Counted from the stretch's first letter, positions 1 to 9,754 are shown. The stretch: DNA of 44,617 nucleotides from Entrophospora sp. SA101 (GCA_958430865.1 CAUDNR010002890.1:89882-134498), one strand, 5' to 3'. Numbers and translations: made by a program. Notes: a model not told the origin generated them from the letters alone.

Positions 1-11
1 TAATTGATAAA

Positions 12-375
12 GCGAAATTACCCGAGGGTTGAAAAGACCAACAACAACGATGATAAGAAATCCCCACGCAAAGCATTCAAATCCAAACATATGGATTTTG
101 AGGAACAATTCATGAGTTCCAACAGCAAGAGAAAGACCACAAATCACATCAAGGAGTCGGGTAAAAAAAGAAGAAGTGCAGACCATGACCCACAGGAAGA
201 ATCAAGCACATCAAGGGCAACGAAACTGACACATACAATGAACGAAGTTGACAGCAACAATAAAGGTTATACGGATGCAGTAGAAAATTCGTACAACATT
301 GAAAATGATGAAGATAATAATGAGAATGAAACAGTGGTAAACGAAGACGGTGATGAGAGTTGTGACACTGAATAA
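12..375 (+). CDS. 3'-terminal exon of a low-complexity, lysine/acid-rich protein (partial)
   Basis: An open frame of about 121 codons ends at TAA 373-375. It is preceded by an in-frame TAA at 1-3, and an AG at 10-11 is a plausible splice acceptor, so this is read as the last exon of a gene that begins outside the window. The product is hydrophilic, with Lys/Arg clusters (GKKRRS is nuclear-localisation-like) and a C-terminus rich in Asn, Asp and Glu. No domain is recognised. The basic patch followed by an acidic tail resembles in style the C-terminus of the 41.3-42.2 kb gene, but I see no alignable identity. A nuclear protein is an inference from composition only. Confidence 0.5.
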
Positions 376-632
376 TTTTTATTATTCTTTATATTTTTTT
401 TTTCGCAATAATCAAATTTTTTTTTCATTCCTATTTTAGAGGTTGGCACCGCTCAAAAATTCTTTAACCGATTAATTAACCGTTAATATTAAAATTAAGA
501 GTTAACCGGTTAACCAGTTAAATTAGTCACGTGGAATTTTTTAACTGGTAAATTCGATCGTTCTTTACTTACAAAATAATCACGCGCCTGTTGAATTTTA
601 TTATTATACACTTAATAAATGCTAAATGATTA

Positions 633-680
633 CAGTCAAACCTCGCCACAGCGGATTCATGGTTACAGCCAAAAAAATCC

Positions 681-712
<32 letters not shown>

Positions 713-1486
713 GACAAGAATCCGCAGCGGCAAAATTGGTAATAATACAAAGCCCTCTCTCTATACCGAACCCTCTGTCCATTATATGCATTTTTCTGCT
801 TTTGTTCATTATAGGGAGAAATTAATTATAAAAAAATTGAATCGGAGACGGGCGACAAAAGGGAAATTCGTTATAGAGAAATTTACTTGGTGTTCGTTAT
901 AGAGAGGTTTGGTATAGTGCAATAAATTAATAAACTAAATACAGAAATAAATAAATGAATAAATGAACAATACATACGGAAATGAAAATTATTTGTTGAA
1001 ATAAGATGTAATATTTGGTTGTATTATCTAATAGTTTCACTTTTTTCTATGGTTTAAATGCTTTAAATTCTTTACGATCTATTTCTAAATCACCTTGTTG
1101 AAGAAAATTAAAAGCTATCTCAAAGGAAATTACGACATCTTTCGTTGAAACTTTAGACATAGTGTTACTCTCAACAACTATTATATTATTAACATCATTT
1201 TGAAATCTCTTCGACTATATTTCTTGAATTTTCAATTTCATTATTAGATATTTCATTTTCCAAAGGGAGAATTGCAGTTTTCCTCTATCAATTTTGGTAA
1301 TTTGGACATTTATATGTCACGTGAATCTGCTGTAATATAGAAAGACCCCATCAAAAATCCGTGGAACAAATTTATTATTAGTGGTAGAATCCGCTATTAT
1401 TATGACAAACGTTTTAATTAATATTAATAAGGGGACAATACTTAAATCTGTTGTAACAAGAAATGTGATGTGACGAGGTTTGACTG
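633..1486. mobile_element. Nested pogo/Tigger-like deletion derivative
   Basis: Termini are CAGTCAAACCTCG and its reverse complement CGAGGTTTGACTG, flanked by TA on both sides (631-632 and 1487-1488), as expected for Tc1/mariner-pogo integration. A (TTA)n microsatellite follows the left terminus. Several internal copies of TTATAGAGA/TTATAACGAA-like motifs suggest further terminal-repeat debris inside. A decayed transposase C-terminus lies on the minus strand at about 1040-1300. The element sits wholly inside the hAT-like element, so it is the younger insertion. Confidence 0.8.
1040..1300 (-). pseudogene. Decayed pogo/Tigger-type (DDE_1) transposase C-terminus
   Basis: On the minus strand, shifting frames give pieces such as ENEISNNEIENSRNIVEEIS, then VSTKDVVISFEIAFNFLQQG and DLEIDRKEFKAFK, interrupted by stops and frameshifts. 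The VSTKDAxISFEIxxxFL...GDLE pattern is what I remember for the tail of pogo/Tigger-family transposases with a DDE_1 domain. The catalytic part is missing, so the element cannot move by itself. The same fragment occurs on the plus strand at about 24830-25055 in the other copy. Confidence 0.5.
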
Positions 1487-1822
1487 TAATATATAAAAAA
1501 AAATTAATAAATGGTGGTTAACCGGTTAAAAAAATATCTTGACCGGTTAACGGTGCCAACCCCTATCCTATTTGTATTTTTTTTTCAATTTTTTTTTCAG
1601 AAAAAAAAAATTCTGAAATTACCACCCAGCGAAAGCAAAAAATTCCTTCCCAAAAAATTAGGTTTAAAAAACAAAGATTTTTCGGTTCCAATTGCAATTG
1701 CAACGCATTGCTTTGCAATTCAATTCAACGCAACTCAATTTCAATGTAATTGCAATTGCAACCTGTTTTTTATAAAACAAAACATTCGCCGTACGACACA
1801 ATTTTTATTGCTAAATATTAAT

Positions 1823-1981
1823 ATGGTGAAAACGTTGATCGCACCAAAAACCGAAAAGACCAGGCGCGGCTAGACGCAAAAGGAGACAATCGGCGAGAAA
1901 ACTGCACGGAAGTCGCACGACTTGCGAGTTTTGGAAGGAGATCGTGACACGGCAAATGTTAAATCTTTTTTTGTTAAATAA
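1823..1981 (+). pseudogene. Short GC-richer ORF with an internal TAG, unknown
   Basis: ATG at 1823 opens MVKTLIAPKTEKTRRG, then TAG at 1871-1873. The same frame continues for 35 codons (TQKETIGEKTARKSHDLRVL and on) to TAA at 1979-1981. The stretch 1840-1960 is visibly richer in G and C than its surroundings and has no other stop in this frame, which suggests a relic with a CAG-to-TAG change. No family is recognised, and it may be chance. Confidence 0.25.
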
Positions 1982-2044
1982 AGAAAATTTTTTTACATAT
2001 CAATATAAATATATAATAATAACAAGATTAAGTTAAACGTCGCA

Positions 2045-2166
2045 ATGAGTGAGAAGCGGCACGTGCACGAATTTATCGTAAGTATTTTAATATTATATAT
2101 AATAAACAAAGCAATAATAATAAAACAAAAACGACGGATTGTTTTTCTTCGCAGCAGGAGGAGTAG
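2045..2166 (+). other. Possible two-exon micro-ORF (14 codons)
   Basis: ATG at 2045 gives MSEKRHVHEFI up to a good donor (ATC|GTAAGT at 2078). A good acceptor (TTCTTCGCAG at 2145-2154) continues with QEE and a TAG at 2164-2166. Both splice sites are close to consensus. The product is too short to evaluate, and it could equally be the 5' part of a non-coding or longer alternative transcript. Confidence 0.15.
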
Positions 2167-3775
2167 TAAACGCCAATTAACTAAATATTAATATTAAATT
2201 GCTTGTTAAAACTTTTTTTTTTTTTTTAAAAAAAATTACAAATGTAGAAAAGATTGATTTGTTCCACATAATAAATTTTACCGCCTTATCAAATTTTGCA
2301 ACCCTTCACTTCAGTATTAACTTTTTCCAATATTTTATATTCTTCTAATGCTGCTTTAGAGACCTTTAATTGAGCATGGTCAAAACCGAGAATATGCAAG
2401 TTTTTTAATGACTAATTGTAACGAATATTCGTTATTCAGCAAATATGTTCACATCAACATTCAATAACGCGGTTGGGCTTGTTTTTATATATGGCGCTTC
2501 ACTAATTACACTGTCAATGGAGGGGATGGTCTTAATGAAGCACGCAAATAAAAAAAATGGATGAAATATTTTTTTTTTAATTAGTTATTTTTGTTTTTTT
2601 TTTTTTTTTTTTAAACGAAAAAATATTATGAATTTGATCAATCAATTAACACTCCTTCATTTTATATTCATTTATTACTCGAATTTAGAAGGCATTTAAT
2701 TCTATTTTAAGAAATTTATTTTTATAAATTAATTAAAATGTTAAACCATAAGTTTATCTATCATTATATAAAACAAAGGGACGGAAGGGATGTAATTCAT
2801 AGCCAGATTAAGCTTTTCTTTCATAGAACTTTCATCTTTTTAAAAAAAAATTTTGGCAACGCTTATCTTTAACTATATATATTAAGAATATTGGCGAAAT
2901 ACTTTGCAGGGCGAGGAATTATTTCGTTGCATTTGACGAAATGTGACGAAATTGACGTTGACCAATTATACAACCAAATTTTCATAACCAGTGATCAAAG
3001 GTATGGCCAAATATTGAATTTTATATATAACAGTATAGTGGTGTCACCAAAAAAATGATTACCTTTTATCTTATCATCATGATAAAAAAAAAAATGAGAA
3101 TAATCACCATGGTAAATATCCAACATTACACTACATAATGAATTGTTATATAAAATACCATGTATAAAATCATTAAAACCCTAGGTTCTCAAAAAATGTA
3201 CTTATGGCATATTCGTCGATTTTGTTTGAACCTCAAAATTCAGTACGGCATGATCATAACGTTATGAATACCTTATAATCCATTAGTTTTGAGGTAGTGC
3301 CGTTGATTTGACGGGCTATTGAATAATAAAATAGTTTTTTTTTTTTTGTAGAGTAAATAAATTTTTTTAGGGTTAATCTGACCAGTTACGCATACACAAT
3401 AAGATATACATGTAAGCTCATTAAGTCGGATGCAACAATCAATTGCTTAAAATAAAAAAATGACCGACCTATCGAGTTTAAATGTGTGTAGGGTTTGAAA
3501 GAAGGCCAAAAAATAAATCGGCTGTATGGTAATTACGTACTACCAGCAATTTTCCCATCTCTATCCTTGTCTGAAGTTGATGCATGATGTTAATATATTG
3601 GCTGAATGTTCGCACTATATAAAACAATCAATATATGTATAGGAATCAATCAGCAAGTATCACAAATATCTGAATTGATTGGCTAAATTAATTTCGTCGA
3701 TTTCTTCAAAAGATCCTTGGCGATAAATATAAATTTCGTCATGTACAATTTCGTCAACCATTCTTAATTAATTAA
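2167..3775. other. Gene-free AT-rich stretch
   Basis: No open frame, exon chain or terminal-repeat pair could be supported here. The stretch has long poly-T/A runs and a short repeated motif around 'tttcgtca' near 2925-2960 and 3720-3760. Nothing else is visible. Confidence 0.6.
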
Positions 3776-4860
3776 TTTATACACAACACAATCATTTGAA
3801 ATTTCCTTTTTTTCGAAAAATTCCTTTTTTTAAACAAATTCTACAACCTTTTTAAAGTTAATACGTCACATTAAATTAAATTCATCATATTCTTTCGTTA
3901 ATTAATGAAAACTTTTAAACTAGACAAAAAATCCCGTGATTTTGATGAAAACTTTGAGCTTAGTAAAAAACTTCAAAATTCCGTTGAATCATGAATTAAG
4001 CAAGTCCATTTAAAATATCTTGAATATATATACACGGCGAGACTGCGTTAAAAAGCATATTAATATACTAACACTTAAATCATTTAAAAGTTGACAATAA
4101 TAATGCCCGTTCCAATCCTTCTTTAGCACGTAATAATAAAAGTAAGTTACATCATTTTCCAAACTCGAGTATTTAAAGTTACAGATAGTGATGTTAGCCG
4201 GCTTAGCCGGCTAAAAAAATTTTTCTTGACGTTCATTTTACGTCTGGGATTTTAGTGCAGAATTCAATGGCATAGACATTTAGTTGAGATGGATCCACTT
4301 AGAATGACAAAAAAAACATACATTTACTCAAAATACAAAATACAAAATGTATATCGTAGCAGGATAAAAGTCATATTTTAATTCGAATTATTATTATTCG
4401 TTCTATTCGAATTATTCGTTTTTTTATTCGTTTATTCGAATAAAACTTTCAATATAATTCGAATACTCAAATTCATAATGAAAAAAAACAAATAATTTGA
4501 ACCATTAAATGCGAGATATTATAATAACAATAGTAAATAATAATAATAATAATAATAACGTTAGTAGTAGTAATAATAATACCGGCAAGCTTAGTATTAG
4601 TACCAACGATTTATTTGATCAAGACATTTGCTAAGCGATTTATTTGGCTAAGCCATTCATTCGTCACATTATTACACTTAATCGCGTGGGGTGCGAATAA
4701 CAATTCCCTAAATATTAATATAAAGTATTAAATGACGTTTATTATTATAAGAAATTAAATAAGAAATATAAGGGATAAATAAATAAAGATATTAATATAA
4801 ATAGAAATAAAAAGATTCGATTCGGAATTAGGGTATTTCGACCAACAAATCAGCTTTAAA
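3776..4860 (+). repeat. Dispersed repeat, copy 1 (inverted copy at 40570-40860)
   Basis: The stretch 3776-3905 (AATTTCCTTTTTT...AAATTCCTTTTTT, then a segment ending CATATTCTTTCGTTAA) matches the reverse complement of about 40690-40860. The stretch 4790-4860 (ATAAATAGAAATAAAA...CGGAATTAGGGTATT) matches the reverse complement of 40570-40640. Order and orientation are conserved, but the two blocks are about 900 bp apart here and only about 50 bp apart in the other copy. A probable MITE at 4186-4671 accounts for much of the difference. The repeat family is not identified and no coding capacity is seen. Confidence 0.5.
4186..4671. mobile_element. Probable hAT-like MITE (about 485 bp)
   Basis: The left end TAGTGATGTTAGCCGG and the right end, reverse complemented TAATGTGACGAATG, share a TA(G/A)TG start and subterminal GGCTTAGCC motifs. 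The flanks TTACAGAT and TTACACTT agree at six of eight positions, so a target duplication is possible but not proven. The interior has many TTCGAATA/TATTCGAA palindromes and a (TAA)n tract. It interrupts the dispersed repeat whose other copy lacks it. Confidence 0.4.
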
Positions 4861-4922
4861 TCCTAATTCCAATAACAACTGCATGCAATTTGAAAGCAAA
4901 AATTCGCTTTCATTTTTTTTTT

Positions 4923-4930
4923 TATAAATA
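4923..4930 (+). promoter_or_regulatory. TATA box of the microexon gene
   Basis: TATAAATA lies 70 bp upstream of the ATG at 5000. It is followed by a purine-rich leader (caagaaaaacttgac) and an A-rich context (atcaaaATG) at the start codon. Confidence 0.45.
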
Positions 4931-4999
4931 CTCTTACAGTAATCCTATATAATTTGAAAATCAAGAAAAACTTGACAAAAATTATCTGAATAAATCAAA

Positions 5000-6369
5000 A
5001 TGAAATTCAATATTTCTCTTCTCTTTTTGATTATCTTTGCTGTCATGGCTTTAGCAAGCCCAACTCATAACAATAATTTGGTGAAGAGATGTACTTCATT
5101 TATTATTATATTTACTATTACAATAATATCATTATATTTGTATAATTGTTTTTGAAAAATTACTAACTATTGGGTTTCATTTGATTTTAAATAATAAATA
5201 GCCGTGTAAGTATTTTTGTACTATTTATTATAGTCAATATCATTATTTTTGAATAAATATTAATTATTGATTTTCATTTTATTTTAAATAATAAATAGTG
5301 TAAGTATTCTCATCATTTCACCATTAATATCATTGTTTTTGAAAACATATTAACTGTTGGCTTTCATTTTATTTTAAATAATAAATATAGAACGTAAGTA
5401 TTCTCATCATTTCACTATTGTTACAGTCAATATCATTGTTTTTCTGAAAATATTAACTATTGGTTTTTGTTTTATCTTAAATAATAAATATAGTGTGTAA
5501 GTATTCTCATCATTATTATTACTACAGTTGATATCATTGTTTTTCTGAAAATATTAACTGTTGATTTTCATTTTATCTTAAATAATAAATAGGAAGTAAG
5601 TATTCTCATCATTTCACTACTAATATCATTGTTTTTGAAAACATATTAACTGTTGATTTTCGTTTTATCTTAAATAATAAATATAGGCTGTAAGTATTCT
5701 CATCATTTCACTATTATTACAGTCAATATCATTGTTTTTGAAAACATATTAACTGTTGATTTTCATTTTATTTTAAATAATAAATATAGAATGTAAGTAT
5801 TTTTATCACTTCACTATTATTACAGTCAATATCATTGTTTTTGAAAACATATTAACTGTTGATTTTTGCTTTATTTTAAATAATAAATAGTGTGTAAGTA
5901 TTCTCATCATTTCACTATTATTACAGTCAATATCATTGTTTTTGAAAACATACTAATTGTTGATTTTTGTTTATTTTAAATAGTAAATAGAAAGTAAGTA
6001 TTTTTATTATTACAGCCAATATTATTCTTGAAAAATATTAACTGTTGTTTTTTGTTTATTTTAAATAATAAATAAAAGGTAAGTATTTTTATCATTTACT
6101 CCCATTACCATTGTTTTTGTAAACATATTAACTGCTGATTGATTTTCATTTTAAATAATAAATAGGCAAGTATTTTTATTGATTACTATTATTACAGCTT
6201 GAAAAATATTAACTATTTGATTTTCAATTTATTTTAAATAATAAATAGGCAAGTATTCTTAACATTTACCATTATTACATTCAATTGTTTTGAAAAAATA
6301 TTAACTGTTGATTGATTTTCTTTTTATTTTAAATAGAAAATAGGCTGTATTTGCTCTTTGGCTCTTTGA
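5000..6369 (+). CDS. Predicted secreted cysteine peptide encoded by a tandem array of 1-4 nt microexons
   Basis: Proposed CDS: join(5000..5090, 5202..5205, 5299..5299, 5391..5393, 5494..5496, 5593..5595, 5687..5689, 5790..5792, 5891..5893, 5991..5993, 6337..6369), 150 nt, 49 residues. Exon 1 encodes a signal peptide (MKFNISLLFLIIFAVMALA), a short pro-segment and a Lys-Arg Kex2-type site at residues 29-30. T|CC and GT|T then spell Ser and Val. The seven 3-nt exons AAC, TGT, GAA, GCT, AAT, TGT, AAA give Asn, Cys, Glu, Ala, Asn, Cys, Lys. The last exon gives KIGCICSLAL and TGA. The predicted mature peptide has 19 residues and four cysteines spaced C-x3-C-x4-C-x-C. Every microexon lies between an AAATAG or TATAG acceptor and GTAAGTATT. 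Exon calls are inferred from sequence; whether all are spliced in is unknown. The start ATG is fixed by the signal peptide. Confidence 0.6.
5091..6336 (+). repeat. Tandem array of about 13 intron-like units of 83-111 bp
   Basis: Each unit begins GTAAGTATTCTCATCATTTC-like, contains TCAATATCATTGTTTTTGAA and a branch-site-like TATTAACTGTTG, and ends TTTTAAATAATAAATAG. Acceptor/donor junctions fall at 5202, 5299, 5391, 5494, 5593, 5687, 5790, 5891, 5991, 6079, 6166 and 6249. The first intron (donor GTACTT at 5091) is homologous to the others. In the last three junctions the exon has shrunk to nothing: AG|GTAAGT at 6078/6079 and AG|GCAAGT at 6165/6166 and 6248/6249. The intron bodies are far more alike than the codons between them. 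Confidence 0.85.
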
Positions 6370-7687
6370 TAACTTCATTTATCTCTTTTACTTTTTTTAC
6401 TTTCATCTTATTTTTTATTGTTGGTTATAATTTTTACGTTACTTAAGATTCATGCAAACTATAGTGTTTATATTATAACATAGGAAGCGAAAATAAATAA
6501 AACAGTTCATACACAATAAGTGTTTATTATAATTTGAAAAGATTTATATGTGTCAATTTAAATGGGAATGAAAATGAATAAAGTTACATCCGATAAAAGA
6601 GTTAAATAATGATATAGTGCGGATCATCTATACCCAAAAGTTAAAATTTTTGAAAGATTATGTGATCCAAACATTGGATTTTAAAAAAACCACCACCATT
6701 CAATTCAGTTTTAAAAAGGGAGTCTATTTTTCTTTTCATGCATCAGGAAATTTTTTTAGGGGATAAATATTGAGATACATTATTTATCGATATTTATCTC
6801 AATAAAAAAATCGAAAATTAACGAAATAAGATAATTTTCGATAAATTAACTTACGATATTTAGTATCATCGAAATTAATTACCAAGATAATTAACGATAA
6901 AGATAATATATGAAATTAATCACCAAGATAATTAACGACAAAGATTATATACGAAATTAATCACCAATACTAAGATAATTAACGATAGAAAGATTAACAA
7001 ATTGTTTTGTTCCCGCAAGTAGAAATTTTGTAGTTACGAAACAAAATTAATTAATTCGTTTTTTACGTTTTCTAGCGTCTTAGCACTTTTTTTAATTCAA
7101 ACATGGTGTTCCACTAATGCTTAAAATTCTTTCCTGATATTTAATTACAGTTATTCTTTATCGGCATTTTACATTTCCTAATTCATTGTAATTTATTTTC
7201 TTTTCTTTATAACATTCTCTTTTTTTTTTAATTTTTTCTAGACTTTATTTTGCAAAACTTTGATCTTATAACGATCACTTGTTTTGACGTTTCTTCCTTC
7301 TTGCATTATTGCAATTGTTCTTCCATCAATGATCCTATTATCCAATTCTTTCTTTATTTCCATTCTTTAATTAAAACTTTCCGAATGTATTATTTTTAGG
7401 TCCGGCCCCTTTTTTTTACTATTTTCCGAAGACTCATTCTATTTGAATTGAACAGGTTTATCTAGTCTTCTGATTCGTTTGTGCATTGTTTATATTTTGT
7501 TTTATTAATCATTAATGGCTTTGTGCAACATTTCGGTAATTGAATTTCATGTTTATTCCTAGTACTAGGATACTTTTTCCGTGACAGGGTTTCTTCCGTA
7601 TAAAAGGGCCGAATTTTGAATTTTTAAATTTTTGAATTTTAGCCTTTTGAATGTTATTAAAATTTTTAAAATAATTTCTTCGATCTA
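6370..7687. other. Gene-free stretch downstream of the microexon gene, with a 41-bp tandem repeat
   Basis: An AATAAA at about 6491 could end the microexon transcript. From 6871 to 6994 a 41-bp unit (GAAATTAATCACCAAGATAA, then TTAACGAyAAAGATwATATA) is repeated three times, starting at 6871, 6912 and 6953. The rest is pyrimidine-rich, with no exon chain I can support. Confidence 0.55.
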
Positions 7688-7878
7688 TTTTTCGTCATAA
7701 CCTTTCTTTAACGCTTCTTTGATTCTAAGGGTATATTTTTCGTCATAGCCTTCCTTGAGCGCTTCTTTAATTATAAAAGTATATTTTTTAGTTAAGTCTT
7801 CCTTGAACACTTCGTTGATTTTAAAAGTATAATTTTCTTCGTAGCCTTTCTTGAACGCTTCTGCATTCTAACAGTATA
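7688..7878 (-). repeat. 48-bp tandem repeat that keeps a 16-residue frame on the minus strand
   Basis: Four units begin at 7688, 7736, 7784 and 7832, the last 1 bp short; a fifth, decayed unit follows to about 7930. Read on the minus strand, the first three are open and encode 16-residue repeats: YTLRIKEALKKGYDEK, YTFIIKEALKEGYDEK and YTFKINEVFKEDLTKK. A less complete AFKKGYEEN unit lies upstream, and a TAG at 7687-7685 follows. An exact 48-bp period without stops suggests a former amphipathic repeat protein, rich in Lys and Glu. No start codon, promoter or partner exon is visible, so it is treated as a relic. Confidence 0.5.
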
Positions 7879-8799
7879 GTTTTAGTCCTAACCTTTCTTG
7901 ATCTCTTGTCCCTTATCATTAGTTATTCTAAAGGTACAGTTTTACTTTATTTGCTTTTTATCTCCGGAATTTTACGTCTAGTCTTCTTCAATTATTAATT
8001 ATATAGTGCCTTTCGGTGGTGATAGTATTTACTCTTCCTTTCGTTCAGTGGCTATGGTGTTAATTGTTTCCTTTCGTATTTATCCTTGTTTTCACAGGTA
8101 ATGTTTTTCTTATCACGTATCCTGTTTCTTCCACTTTAAAATAGTATATATCTTAACTTCAGCTATTCGGCTGAAAAACTTAATTCCAATAATATATATG
8201 TTTATACAGGTTCGTGACTATAACTCTTCAGCAAAGGATATGAGAATCCATTTGCAAATTATAGTCCTGTTCTCGTCACCAAATGCAAGCGAATAAATTC
8301 CAGTTACCAACTCATGACGTGTCCAATAAATATATGTAAAAAAAAATATAAAGCATAAAACCCAATAATTATGAAGTTTATCCGTTTCTGCACACAGCTC
8401 AGGAGCTTCTCAAAATACTCTATTGCGCAATTTCTACTTAGTGCTAATGCTAAGCACCACTAGCGCACAGCCTAAGATGATAAATAAAAACAGAATATAT
8501 AGTGCGAATCATCTAAAGACATCATGTGCTGCGCCATTTACCGAAAAAATTTTATGCCGATCTTGCTTTATAAAGAATATATACACGATTCAAAAGAAAA
8601 TTTATTTGAAGAGAATGAATTAATATTTACTCATTTATTCATCAAGTAATAATTATCAATTTTAAAAATTTTCTTAAAAAATAACCTCATTCTGTAAAGG
8701 TATGTTTTCGTTTTAAAAAAAATGCAACATTTTTGAAGGCAAAGCTCTCTGCGGGAGTGCGAGATTTTTTAATAATAATGAACCTATTTTTGATCTTAT

Positions 8800-9540
8800 T
8801 AAAACACCTATAGCATTTCCATTTTTACATAACTTAGAGATCAGATAAGTGTTTATATATCGGGCTGATAAGATGTAAAAGGTATCAGCGAATCGTGATT
8901 TTAAAATCAATATTAAACAATGTTGTTACATATTAACTCTATATAAATTCTGAATATAATGTTAATAGAAATTAGAGCTTTCTTTTAATGTAATATCATT
9001 AAATTCAGACAAGTATTCAGTAAATTACAGAAACATATAGTAATAGGTAAATATTATGATGATTATGTTTTTTGAAATTATGTGGTGAAAAACACTTCCA
9101 TGACGTTTTATTTTTACATGATTTAGAGATCAGACGAGTGTCAATACAAGTTAATTCATCTCGATTGGTTGATATATGCTCAGATATAGAAGAAATAGAC
9201 CCATAAGATGTAAAAAATGTCAACAAAGCACAGCTTTATTAAAAAACTTTGTCACATATTGACTATATATAATTTTTAAATGTGACGTTAACAGAAATCT
9301 AAGCTTTCTTTTGAGTCTAAGATCATTAAATTCGGTCAGATATTCAGAGAGTTACAAAAATATAGGTAAAAAACTATTTTTTTGAAATTACATAGAATCT
9401 ATTAAAAGATTTATTTATATGGATGGTGGTTTTATTTTTACATGATCTATAGATCAAATTGGTGTTGATCCAAGTTGTTTTATATCAATAGGTTAGATGT
9501 TTAATGAGTTAAGAGTTGAAATTATATTTATTTATTTTTT
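8800..9540 (-). repeat. Three degenerate copies of a roughly 300-bp unit, exon-like on the minus strand
   Basis: The sequence TTTTTACATGATTTAGAGATC recurs with changes at about 8823, 9112 and 9438, with similar flanking text (GTCACATATTGACTATATA, ATCATTAAATTC, GTTACAAAAATATAGG). On the minus strand each copy carries a related short frame: YINTYLISKLCKNGN, CIDTRLISKSCKNKTSW and INTNLIYRSCKNKTT. This looks like an exon that was duplicated in tandem and is decaying. No family is recognised. Confidence 0.4.
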
Positions 9541-9754
9541 ATTAAGATTAAACATTGAGAATTATTGAAAATTTAAAAAAATTGATTTTTGACTTTATAA
9601 CAAATATAAAAATAAACACGGAATTAAGTTTGGTGCAAGTCAAATCACTCAGTAACTATTTCCATACTAGTACTTCCATCATTATTTTCGTCTTTATCGA
9701 TTGTTTCAAAATTTATTAATAAAAAATTTATTTAATAAAAAAAATAGATTTTAC

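Larger units (their letters stand above)
437..1565. mobile_element. hAT-like non-autonomous element with 8-bp target duplication (composite copy 1)
   Basis: The left end reads TAGAGGTTGGCACCG and the right end, reverse complemented, reads TAGGGGTTGGCACCG. The flanks are a perfect 8-bp duplication, TCCTATTT, at 429-436 and 1566-1573. An 8-bp duplication and termini beginning TAGNGG are typical of hAT elements. The subterminal regions carry runs of the motif AACCGGTTAA in both orientations. Nothing hAT-coding is left: the middle is occupied by a nested pogo-like element (633-1486). A second, inverted copy with the same nested insertion lies at 24507-25582. Confidence 0.85.

Noticed and set aside
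1511..1822. Open frame leading into the 1823 ATG
   Set aside because: It starts inside the hAT terminus and is composed of poly-F/K and repeated CNAIAIA-like words from low-complexity DNA; not protein-like.
5000..5155. Unspliced reading of the microexon gene's first exon as a complete 51-residue secreted protein
   Set aside because: The continuation after 5090 is homologous to the intron units that follow, so it is intron sequence. The frame runs open only until TGA near 5153.
6344..6430. Last exon of the microexon gene read from acceptor 6343 in phase 0
   Set aside because: It gives a 28-residue, almost purely hydrophobic tail (AVFALWLFDNFIYL and on). The upstream acceptor at 6336 gives a short Cys-containing end and is the first AG after the branch-like site.
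6605..8515. Shared phrase ATATAGTGCGRATCATCTA at about 6611 and 8498 as a mobile-element terminus
   Set aside because: Only about 20 bp are shared, with no inverted partner or target duplication; recorded as coincidence or an old remnant.
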